Shown: positions 10,768-20,519 of the stretch, piece by piece
Layout of the letters: each line of letters begins with the position of its first letter
Position numbering within the stretch: the stretch's first letter is position 1
Origin: Aquarana catesbeiana
Lineage: Eukaryota > Chordata > Amphibia > Anura > Ranidae
NCBI RefSeq assembly: GCF_042186555.1
Contig: NC_133324.1
Location: 3,193,558-3,257,557, forward strand
DNA: 64,000 nt
Direction of reading: 5' to 3'
Notes under the pieces: model-generated
Database searches by the model: none
What the model was told of the DNA's origin: nothing
What the model saw: the letters and a program-made list of their open reading frames with translations, nothing else
Program-made: the position numbers and the translations under genes

Positions 10768-11307
10768 TACGCCCATACTCCTCAAGCTGGCTTATGAATG
10801 GTGAGAGGGAGGAGTAAGGGGAGGAGTAAGGGGAAGAGTGTGGGCGGATGTTGAATACACAATGATAAGGGAAGTGACGGATGTATTATGAGGATGGCCA
10901 TAGACGACCGTGCACCCTCAAATTGGATCGGTAACGTCAGCGATGTATACAATGGAGTCCTGAAGGAATGCGACACAGGGGTGCAGGGCACAGGTGGCAG
11001 TGGTTAAATGAACAATAATAAATAAATACACAAACGTAAAGGTTGACATTGAATCTGTATACAGGTGTGTTACATGGTCGGCCGGGTGTCTATATGCACG
11101 TGTTACAAAGGCGGCCGGGCGTTTGCACACATGCAAATAGGGTCGTAAGTCTAATGTTGAGTTTATTATTTTTTTCATCTTTATCATTTATATTTATGTC
11201 CACACTTGGATCTATAGATTCATATTTTACTCAATACAAATTCTCACCTCATGAACAAACTACTTAATGCGCATATATATGTATATATGTTAAATATTTC
11301 CACGCAG

Positions 11308-11344
<37 letters not shown>

Positions 11345-13066
11345 CAAAAAAACATCCTTATCATAATAATGTTTCATTATGCATTTATATTCTAAATGTA
11401 TTATTCTGCACATAAAGCATAGACCTGTTCTCACAATGGTATATGTATACTTTTCGTTTTGTAACTTGCTGCATGTATATGCTTGGTAGTTGTGTGGTCA
11501 ATTTAAATGTCATAGAAGGATACCATTTTCATTGTGATGTATAGTATGGTAATATTTTCACCATCTTTATAGATTGGATTCGCATCAATTTTCCAGGTGC
11601 CTACCTGCGTATTGATATATTATCATTTTTCTACTTACCGGACATATTATTATCTGGATCATGTATCAGTGTGCTCACAGTTTCTGTACATTTCAATGTG
11701 AATTACTAGATGGTCAGTTGTTTAGTGGTCCGGCATCTGCTGACATGTATTGCTAAACATAATCCTCCACATGAGACACTATGAACACAACATTCAGCAT
11801 ATTTTTCTTTCATTGTTATTTGTTGTGTTTCACTATTTACTATAGTTTTTTTTGCAATATCTTTACCCTCTACAGCCAGCTTACATACCACATATACAAC
11901 TGCCGTTCCTATTGAAACTATGTATCACACTGCCATACTCACTGATACATTCTTATTTAAACATCCATACCCACTCTTCATTCTTAATTTTATCCTTACT
12001 TGCTGAATAGCTTGGCACGCTCCCAGCTCACAGAGAGATCGCCTCTCTATCACATGCAGTTTTACATCACATCGCAGGGCACTTCATATGTTCCTATTGC
12101 TCCAGCTATACCATACTTATATCTATGTTTATTCATTACTTTGACAACCTCTTTTATATACTTGGTCTGTGGTGGGACCGCCACCCTCTGCTTATAAACC
12201 TTGTGTTATATACAAGGCATCCCAATTCTAAATGTGATCGCTTTGACAGGTTTTGATATACCCACACACAAACTGATCTCTATTCATGATCAACTACTTA
12301 AACTAATTGCTATACACAAGGCATTCTACTTTCAGATGCGATCACCTTGACAGGCTTTAATACATCCATACACAAACCGATTCCGATCCACAACTAATCA
12401 CTTAGATCGACAGCATCATAATATGGTTTCTGTGACCGCATCGATAGGTTTTGACATACCCACACACAAGCCGATCTCTATTCATGATTAATTGTTCAGA
12501 CTGATTGCCAGATACAAGACACTTCACTTTTAGTTGCGATCGCTCTGATAGGTTTTTAACATATATACATATATATGCGCATTAAGTAGTTTGTTCATGA
12601 GGTGAGAATTTGTATTGAGTAAAATATGAATCTATAGATCCAAGTGTGGACATAAATATAAATGATAAAGATGAAAAAAATAATAAACTCAACATTAGAC
12701 TTACGACCCTATTTGCATGTGTGCAAACGCCCGGCCGCCTTTGTAACACGTGCATATAGACACCCGGCCGACCGTGTAACACACCTGTATACTGATTCAA
12801 TGTCAACCTTTACGTTTGTGTATTTATTTATTATTGTTCATTTAACCACTGCCACCTGTGCCCTGCACCCCTGTGTCGCATTCCTTCAGGACTCCATTGT
12901 ATACATCGCTGACGTTACCGATCCAATTTGCGGGTGCGCGGTCTTCTATGGCCATCCTCGTAATACATCCGTCACTTCCCTTATCATTGTGTATTCAACA
13001 TCTGCCCACACTCCTCCCCTTACTCCTCCCTCTCACCATTCATAAGCCAGGAGTATGGGCGTAGAT

Positions 13067-13104
13067 CTGACGAAGGAGCCGCACATGCTCCGAAACGTGT
13101 TGCC
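13067..13104 (+). ncRNA. Hammerhead-ribozyme-like motif, foldback 1 right arm
   Basis: Same arrangement as in the left arm: CTGACGA at 13067-13073, stem II GGAGC (13075-13079) with GCTCC (13087-13091), GAAA at 13092-13095. Here stem III reads ACGTGT instead of the self-complementary ACGCGT, which weakens it. Stem I is lacking. Confidence 0.3.
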
Positions 13105-13691
13105 ACCCCCTTCTCTCCACTGACACCATCAGCCTGGTGTGTCCCGCAGTGAGTACAGGCTCCCCCTGCTGCCTCCTCTCTCCAACACGTATGAGAACGC
13201 TGGACGGCTGCTGAGCGACTCTACGCGGCTCTCTACCACCATGCCGAGGACGGGCACATCCCACAGATGACGACTCCGGATTTTATCTTTTAACACTCAA
13301 CAACCTTGTAAGGGCTTTTAACCCTTTGTGCACTTTATTCAATTTTGCATACTGCACTTAGAGGAGTCTTTCTTTTCCTTTTTTTAATACAGTATCTGAC
13401 AAAAGTAAGTACACCCCTCACATTTGTGTAAATCTTTTCTTCTCTCTTTTCATGTGACAACACTGAAGAAATGACACTTGTCTACAATGTAAAGTAGTGA
13501 GTGTACAGCTTGTATAACAGTGTAAATTTGCTGTCCCCAAAATCTCCAAATTGGGCCCAATTAGCCATTTTCCCTCCCCGGTGTCATGTGACTCGTCAGT
13601 GTTACAAGGTCTCAGGTGTGAATGGGGAGCAGGTGTGTTAAATTTGGTGTTATCGCTCTCACTCTCTCATACTGGTCACTGGAAGTACAAC

Positions 13692-14391
13692 ATGGCACCT
13701 CATGGCAAAGAACTTTCTGAGGATCTGAAAAAAAAGAATTGTTGCTCTACATAAAGATGGTCTAGGCTATAAGAAGATTGCCAAGACCCTGAAACTGATC
13801 TGCAGCACGGTGGCCAAGACCATACAGCGGTATAACAGGACAGGTTCCACTCAGAACAGGCCTCGCCATGGTCCACCAAAGAAGATGAGGTCACGTGATC
13901 AGCGTCATATCCAGAGGTTGTCTTTGGGAAATAGACGTAGGAGTGCTGCCAGCATTGCTGCAGAGGTTGTAGGGGGGGGTCAGCCTGTCAGTACTCAGAC
14001 CATACGCCACACACTGCATCAAATTGGTCTGCATGGCTGTCATCCCAGAAGGAAGCCTCTTCTAAAGATGATGAAGAAAGACCACAAACAGTTTGCTGAA
14101 GACAAGCAGACTAAGGACATGGATTACTGGAACCATGTCCTGTGGTCTGATGAGACCAAGATGAACTTATTTGGTTCAGATGGTGACAAGCGTGTGTGGG
14201 GGCAACCAGGTGAGGAGGACAAAGACAAGTGTGTCTTGTCTACAGTCAAGCATGGTGGTGGGAGTGTCATGGTCTGGGGCTGCATGAGTGCTGCCGGCAC
14301 TGGGGGGCTACAGATCATTGAGGGAACCATGAATGCCAACATGTACTGTGATATACTGAAGAAGAGCATGATCCCCTCCCTTCAGAGACTG
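13692..14391 (+). pseudogene. Tc1-type transposase, N-terminal two thirds
   Basis: The start MAPHGKELSEDLKKK is followed by a frame break in an eight-A run at 13728-13735. Translation then resumes in the next frame with VAKTIQRYNRTG and a paired helix-turn-helix region that would bind the inverted repeats. The first catalytic Asp is visible in LWSDETKMNLFG (codon at 14149-14151). Later motifs VKHGGGSVMVWGCMS and EGTMNAN are family hallmarks. The frame is cut at 14391 by the foldback insertion. The single-base A-run slip alone would already inactivate the gene. Confidence 0.95.
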
Positions 14392-14635
14392 AAAAGACCA
14401 AAACATTCCCCTAGAGCGGGACTTTTGAGGCACTACCATCAATGATGCAATGTAAATAAAAAATATATAATTTTATTACAAAATTCAAAAGTACAACAAA
14501 AAATATATACAAAAATACAAATCAAACACAAACAATATATACAATGGGATACATCAAAAAGCAAGGACATGTAATTTGGACACAACTGCATCACATTGAG
14601 AGAAAAACCAAAAGTGGAAATGTAATAAGTCTCAC

Positions 14636-14674
14636 TGAACCGACGCGTTTCGGGGAATCCTTCATCAGGGTTCA
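14636..14674 (-). ncRNA. Hammerhead-ribozyme-like motif, foldback 2 left arm
   Basis: On the minus strand: TGAACC, CTGATGA, a short GG...CC helix after one extra A, GAAA, ACGCGT sharing the last A, C, then GGTTCA. TGAACC and GGTTCA form a perfect 6-bp stem I, and all core positions of the hammerhead are present in the right order. ACGCGT is self-complementary, so stem III could form only between two molecules, as in minimal dimeric hammerheads. Stem II is weak (2 bp). Activity is unproven. Confidence 0.5.
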
Positions 14675-16381
14675 TTGAATGAGAGTTACCATCTAAGAAA
14701 TTACAAAATTAAAAAGAAACATTAACACCACACACAAAAAACAGATAACATTCCCCCCACATCCAGTGAAGGTATATGTGAGAGTCATACTCACTTCCAA
14801 AATACATGTGCTATAGAAGTATCCAAGGCATAAAATCAGCTTCACAACGGTCTCCCAGGCCATGTGCATACAAAGAGAGCCAGATCGCGGACCATGTAGA
14901 GTGAAATTGTAATGACTGGTGCATATAATGCAATCCCAATGGGCGCTGAAAACTCATTGGTATATTTTGTGGCTGCTATACAGTCTTTTCCTCTCCGTGT
15001 GACAGCTTCATAATAGTCTCCCATGCAGTGATTGCATTTGTTTTTAATTCATATGCCATTCTGACTGAATGGTGTTTGATGCAAGAATCGTGCACATATT
15101 TATTACACTGTTACTGTTTTCTCATCGCGGACTGTCATCAGTTTTTCTTTTTTTCCCTTTTCATTATGAATGGCATGGAGTCCCTGAGTCTGTTGGTTGC
15201 TGTTTTTGTAGTGCGCGGACCCGGCACGGCAAGGATGTCCCCTTTGTGGGACATACTGAGGGGATCATCCTCGGATGCTCCTCCATCCCTGATCTGGTTC
15301 AGCATGGCTGTTTCCAGCTCAGGTTTGCTGTGCCGGTGGGGGTGGACGGTGGCGCGCAGCTCCAAGGCGCGGGCGTGATGTCTGCCGCTTGCGGGGAGGC
15401 GTGGCGCGGTCCACGCCCAGGAGGCCCATCGACAGGACTTGACGTAAGGTGTATCCCTTCAGGCTGACAATGAGTCAGCTGTTGGGAGGTGGGAGGAATT
15501 AACATAGGGGACGGATCTTGGCTTCAGCTGTTCAGCATTGTAATCAGCCGACAGCGTGAAGTGTGTGTTATAAATACCGAGTTCATTCACTCTGATCTTG
15601 TGATCGGAGGAGGATGCCTCGTTGATACTATGCTGTTGGACTGATTATACAGGTAACCTCAGCAACTTGGATTGCTGTTATCTCCACTTCTTTGCATACC
15701 TTGAGTGGTGTCTGGCTTTTACCATTTAAATATGTTTACCCATATTAGAACCTTGTTTCCCTTTTTTTAATTAGATCCCTCTCTCTCCTTTACTATCTGC
15801 AGCTTTATGGTTGTCAGCCCGGACCCCGAGTCCTCCTCCTTCCCCCTACATCACAACCTGTAGGTCTCCCCCGTTTGGATCTAGCTTACAGGTATGTTTC
15901 CTGAGGCTAGTCCCCACATCTATGTGCTCATGTTTTTTACACACCCTGGGATTTGATATATTTTCAATCCCAGGAGATATGATTGTCTATATTGATTATC
16001 AAAATCATCATTATTTATGGGGTCTTGTCCTTGTTTTCAGTTCCGGTTAATTTTTGGACCCCAGCCCGCGCACAAACGCCGCGCCAAATCTTAGGCGCTG
16101 CGGTTTTCAGCGCCCATTGGGATTGCATTATATGCACCAGTCATTACAATTTCACTCTACATGGTCCGCGATCTGGCTCTCTTTGTATGCACATGGCCTG
16201 GGAGACCGTTGTGAAGCTGATTTTATGCCTTGGATACTTCTATAGCACATGTATTTTGGAAGTGAGTATGACTCTCACATATACCTTCACTGGATGTGGG
16301 GGGAATGTTATCTGTTTTTTGTGTGTGATGTTAATGTTTCTTTTTAATTTTGTAATTTCTTAGATGGTAACTCTCACCTAA

Positions 16382-16420
16382 TGAACCCTGATGAAGGATT
16401 CACCGAAACGCGTCGGTTCA
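16382..16420 (+). ncRNA. Hammerhead-ribozyme-like motif, foldback 2 right arm
   Basis: TGAACC 16382-16387, CTGATGA 16388-16394, AGGATTCACC 16395-16404, GAAA 16405-16408, ACGCGT 16408-16413, C 16414, GGTTCA 16415-16420. The predicted cleavage would be after C16414, which follows GT (a GTC site, the preferred triplet). Compared with the left arm, one base of the stem II loop differs (CACC against CCCC) while every core position is kept. Confidence 0.5.
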
Positions 16421-16740
16421 GTGAGACTTATTACATTTCCACTTTTGTTTTTCCTCTCAATGTGATGCAGTTGTGTCCAAATTACATGTCCTTGCTTTTT
16501 GATGTATCCCATTGTATATATTGTTTGTGTTTGATTTGTATTTTTGTATATATTTTTTGTTGTACTTTTGAATTTTGTAATAAAATTATATATTTTTTAT
16601 TTACATTGCATCATTGATGGTAGTGCCTCAAAAGTCCCGCTCTAGGGGAACGTTTTGGTCTTTTTGGATTTTTGGGATGTGGCACACCCTCTGCTTAGTA
16701 CTACTCCCTGTCAGAGACCTCTTTTTCCCTTCAGAGACTG

Positions 16741-17058
16741 GGCCGCAGGGCAGTATTCCAACATGATATCCACCCCAAACACACCTCCAAGACCACCACT
16801 GCCTTGCTAAAGAAACTGAGGGTAAAGGTGATGGACTGGCCAAGCACATCTCCAGACCTAAACCCTATTGATCATCTGTGGGACATCCTCAAATGGAAGG
16901 TGGAGGATCGCAAGGTCTCTAACATCCACCAGCTCCGTGATGTCCTCATGGAGGAGGAGAAGAGGACTCCAGTGGCAACCTGTGAAGCTCTGGTGACCTC
17001 CATGCCCAAGAGGGTTAAGGCAGTGCTGGAAAATAATGGAGGCCACACAAAATATTGA
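16741..17058 (+). pseudogene. Tc1-type transposase, C-terminal third
   Basis: It continues the frame broken at 14391. The second catalytic Asp is in FQHDIHPKHTS (codon 16765-16767). The third catalytic position is in SPDLNPIDHLWDILK at 16870-16872, exactly 35 codons on (DD34 spacing). There it is Asp where the family has Glu, so the catalytic triad is altered. The end VLENNGGHTKY is the normal family C-terminus. Confidence 0.95.
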
Positions 17059-17314
17059 CACTTTGGGCCCAATTTGGAGATTTTCACATAGGGGTGTACT
17101 GACTTTTGTTGCCAGCGGTTTAGACATTAATGGCTGTGTGTTGAGTTATTTTGAGGGGACAGCAAATTTACACTGTTATACAAGCTGTACACTCACTACT
17201 TTACATTGTAGACAAGTGTCATTTCTTCAGTGTTGTCACATGAAAAGATAGAAGAAAAGATTTACACAAATGTCACTGAGGGGTGTACTTACTTTTGTCA
17301 GATACTGTATGTCC

Positions 17315-17735
17315 GTGATCACCTGCACACATCTGTACATGATCATCTGCGTACATATGTCTGTGATCACACGAACCAATTATTATACACTTAACGAGAT
17401 TTTTTTTACCAAAGACATGTAGCAGAATACATTTTGGCTTAAATTTATGACAAAATTCGATTTTTGGGGATTTCTTTTAAAATAGAAAGAAGAAAATATT
17501 GTTTTTTTCCAAATTTCCGCTCTTTTTTCACTTATATCGCAAAAAAATGGAGTTGTGAATAAATACCACCCGAAGAAAGCTCTATTTGTGCGAACAAAAT
17601 GATAAAAATTTCATTTGGGTACAGCGCAGCATGACCGCACAATTGTCACTGAAAGTGTGACAGCGCTGAAAGATGAAAATTGGTCTGGGAAGGAAGGGGG
17701 TGAAAGTGCCCAGTATTGATGTGGTTAAACAGGGG
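17315..17735 (+). mobile_element. Family C dispersed repeat
   Basis: It contains 'aataaataccacccgaagaa', 'agctctatttgtgcgaacaa', 'gcatgaccgcacaattgtca' and the end 'gtattgatgtggttaa', matching 8336-8628. This copy has no tandem array. Confidence 0.65.
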
Positions 17736-17779
17736 CAGAAAAATGACCTTCCATGAAAAGAAATGGCTTTTTTCGGAAC

Positions 17780-18784
17780 CTACCACTGAGGTACCGCACA
17801 TTCCACAAATTCACGAAAGGGGGCAGAGTCTACCAGCTGAAAAGGCAACAGTTGCAGTGCTAGCAATTTGGCCAAGCTAGCATTCAGACGCTGAGCTTGC
17901 GGATGGCTGGGACCGAATTTCTTTCGACGGTTTAGCAAGTGGGGAAGGGAAATTTGCCTGTTAAAATCCGATGTTGGTGTACCGCTAGCAGATTGGCCGC
18001 AAGTACTTGGGAAACCTATTTCTATACCTTCATTCCTCTCAGTGCAGGTTTCTGTGAGGACTGGAGGTATAGAGGTGTTGGAGATCCCAGCTGATAGGGA
18101 GCTAGGAGAGGTCTGCCTTATTCTTTGATGTGGGTCTTTTAAGTGCTGATGCAAACGGTCTGCATGGGAGCTCGACATATGTCTGGTCAAGCATGTTGTG
18201 CCCAAGTGGCTGCTGTTTTGGCCATGCTTGATACGCTTCAGACATAGGTTGCAAACAGCAACGGTGCGATCTGCTGCACACATGTCAAAAAAGGCCCACA
18301 CCACAGAACTTTTCAAAATATGTGGGGAGTCAGCAGTGCCCTGCACCTGCTTAGCTCTGCGGTGTGATGCAATAGGGTGGCTGCCCTTAAGCTGCCCCCT
18401 GGAGGGCATCCTGCCTCGTTGGAGATGTGCCTCCTCCTCCTCTCTTCTCTCAGGCACCCAAGTAGAGTCAGTGACCTCATCATCCCCTCCCTCCTCATCA
18501 CTGGAGCAAACTTGGCAGTATGCTGCAGCTGGGGGAACATGACTGCCAGTTTCTTGACCTTCTTGGGCACCCCCTCTCTCTAGGCTCACGTTACTGCCTT
18601 CCTCAACCTGGGTGCCATCATCAAAGTCTTCAAAACGCTGCGCATCCTCCTGCAGCATGTACCCAACACTGTGGTCGAAAAGTTCGGGGGACTCCTCCAT
18701 GCATGATGGTGGGGCTAGGGAAGGAGTGACTGATGACATGAAGCCGATGGAATGGGCCGCTTTGGCAGCTGCATTGGCAGGCAA
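17780..18784 (-). pseudogene. hAT transposase with BED zinc finger, 334-residue open part
   Basis: A continuous 334-residue frame on the minus strand. Residues 1-120 are acidic, with YCQVCSSDEEGGDDEVTDST. Residues 161-210 are a BED finger (VVWAFF, CNLC, then CLTRHM and a final His) that would bind the transposon ends. After that comes RQISLPHLLNRRKKF and a helix-rich LNASLAKLLALQLLPFQLVD, ending at FVECAVPQW. hAT transposases normally run to 600-700 residues, so the catalytic core and hATC dimerisation domain are missing. A possible true start lies farther upstream (MSGRPPRRGRHSQATKRGQ near 19320), separated by an inserted repeat. The same protein, more decayed, is at 1179-2392. Confidence 0.8.
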
Positions 18785-18828
18785 ACTACCCTGGGTGACA
18801 GAGGAGGAGGAGGATGAGGGGGGCTTTC

Positions 18829-19130
18829 TTAGGCCTCATTCACACGAGGCGGATCCGCTGCCACGGAGTCCATCAGCTCAGCGGGAGATCTCTCCGTTGA
18901 TCTCCACTGAGCCGGCGGATGATAGGTCCCTCTCTGCTTACTGAGCGGGGAGGGGCTTTTCGAGCGCCGCTGCTTGCTATGAAGAGATCGGACGAAAACG
19001 GACAGCATGTCCGTTTTCATCAGATCTCATCCGATCCGCCAGGGACTGATGCAAACGTAGGGCCATCCGTCTGATTTTAGCGGATTGGACCGGATCGGAT
19101 GTCAGCGGACATGTCACTTGAACGGTCCAC
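18829..19130. mobile_element. Probable small inserted repeat in the hAT leader
   Basis: It starts 'ggcctcattcacacgaggcg' directly after the acidic transposase leader breaks off. It contains several short inverted words (gatccg, cggatc, tccgttttc). It looks like a miniature element, but I could not identify matching termini. Confidence 0.35.
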
Positions 19131-19609
19131 CAACTATTCTGCATGTTGTGGCTCAATAACACGACCAGCTGCAGGAAAAAAAGAACAAGCGTGCCCCACG
19201 GCCACCTGCAGAGGATGCACCATGGCCATGACCAGCACTGTTGACTGTAGACACAGAGCCGGCTTGCCCTCTTTTAGTGGCCTGTGAGTGTCTGCCTCTC
19301 CTTGGTGGCCTTCCGGACATGATGTAAATTTTGTTTAGCAAAAAAACACTACACTGTATTGTGTACTGTGTACACCACCAGGAAAGTAGTAGCAAGTGCA
19401 CTAGGGATGCACAGTACTGTGTACACCAACAGAAGTGTAAAAACAACAACGAGTGCACTGTATTGTGTACTGTATTGACCACCAGAAAAGTAGTAGCAAC
19501 TGCACTATGGGTGCACAGCACTGTATACTGTGTACACCGCCTGAAGTATATTAGAAACTGTACACCAGGAACGGCCTGCAGTCAGATATAGCTAAGCTGG
19601 ATACAGTGG

Positions 19610-19610
<1 letters not shown>

Positions 19611-19682
<72 letters not shown>
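19611..19682. repeat. (TA)n microsatellite
   Basis: Uninterrupted TA dinucleotides. The flanking text 'cctgaagtatattagaaact' to 'gatacagtgga' recurs at 23153-23224 beside another TA run. Confidence 0.95.
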
Positions 19683-19686
<4 letters not shown>

Positions 19687-20519
19687 CTAGATTCAGGCTT
19701 TATGCTGACTTATACCACTAGGGGGGAGTGCTGGGAGTCCTGCAGGGGAAGAGTTAATGAGCCCAGCTGTAGTAAGTGGGCTCATTAAGACCTATAGAAA
19801 ACACCCCAGCATGCTTAGGGAGATGATCCATCCTGGAACCAGTTCTGTGTGTAGACTGGGGAGTGTGGGATCTGTCCTGTGCGGTGAGTCAACGCCTGTG
19901 TGGCAAACTTCTGAAATAGGGACTGGGGTGGCACAAGGCTGCACCTGGTTGTTAGATAGGGAATCTACGTGTGTAGTAAGCGGTCAAGCTGACCAGGATT
20001 TCTTTTCATGTTTCTTTTTGTTTTGCTGTTATTTTTCAATGCATATAGTCTAAATAAACCGCACCTTTGTTTTGTTTTTTTCACCTATAACGCTGTCTGC
20101 TGTGCCTGATTTTCTTTGGTGAACCCATCCAGGGGGTCACACACATCCGCTGCTGAGCTAACCCCCTCGCTATATATGTAGTGGGGACATATTTTTGATA
20201 TAACTTAATGTTAACGTTATATCTTATCATCTGGCGCCATCTAGCGGCCAAAGTGCAAAAGGACTGAATCTTTATTTCTATTATGATTATTCAAGTTGAC
20301 CTGGAAGTCTTTTGTTTGTTTATATCTGGACATTAACTTAACCCACCCACAATGCTCAGTGACTCCCACAATTCTTAGGGAACAGAACGGCATTGTGGGA
20401 AGATTATAAAAGGGCTGGGAGCGGCCATCTTAGGTCTCTTGGAGACGCATGGCCAGCCTGGGAGGATCTGTATGAGGTCCCCCAGCCCAGTGCGGCCCAC
20501 CCTGTGCGGAGCAGAACAG
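19683..20519 (+). other. Possible LTR-like sequence
   Basis: It has an AATAAA signal at about 20052, followed by 'acgctgtctgctgtgcctga' and 'ggtgaacccatccagggggt', a style seen at the end of Ty3/Gypsy LTRs. From about 20177 a second promoter-like stretch includes 'attataaaagggctgggagc'. No coding domains, TG...CA pair or target duplication could be fixed, so this is a weak call. Confidence 0.3.

Larger units (their letters stand above)
10447..13384. mobile_element. Foldback element 1 with hammerhead-like motif in each arm
   Basis: The left arm (10447-11294) and right arm (12556-13384) are inverted copies that align almost throughout. Examples are 'ggacgggcacatcccacaga' on the right against its complement at 10570-10590, and 'gcgcattaagtagtttgttc' at 12577 against its complement at 11250-11275. 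The spacer of about 1.26 kb (11295-12555) has no recognisable coding sequence and contains a TA run near 11308-11341. Each arm has the motif CTGACGA...GAAACG(C/T)G. No target duplication could be identified; the right edge directly meets a Tc1 element. Confidence 0.8.
14392..16725. mobile_element. Foldback element 2, inserted in the Tc1 transposase, 15-bp target duplication
   Basis: The sequence TCCCTTCAGAGACTG occurs at 14377-14391 and again at 16726-16740. Removing one copy plus the insert restores the transposase frame exactly at this point. Inverted arms run from 14392 to about 14957 and from about 16101 to 16666, followed by a 59-bp unpaired right tail. The spacer (14958-16100) has no clear coding sequence. 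Each arm carries a hammerhead-like motif, and the right arm has an AATAAA at 16579-16584. A 15-bp duplication is too long for the main DNA transposon groups and suggests retroposition. Confidence 0.85.
13390..17307 (+). mobile_element. Tc1/mariner transposon, interrupted
   Basis: The left end CAGTATCTGACAAAAGTAAG at 13390 is inverted at the right end (CTTACTTTTGTCAGATACTG, finishing at 17307). Both ends are flanked by TA (13388-13389 and 17308-17309), the target duplication of this superfamily. The terminal inverted repeats are about 150 bp (13390-13536 and 17155-17307). Without the 2.35-kb insertion the element would be about 1.6 kb, the usual size for vertebrate Tc1 elements with long inverted repeats. 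The transposase is on the plus strand in two pieces. Confidence 0.95.

Noticed and set aside
15028..15467. Overlapping open frames in the spacer of foldback 2 as a gene
   Set aside because: Composition and lack of any recognisable domain, together with frames open on both strands, suggest chance.
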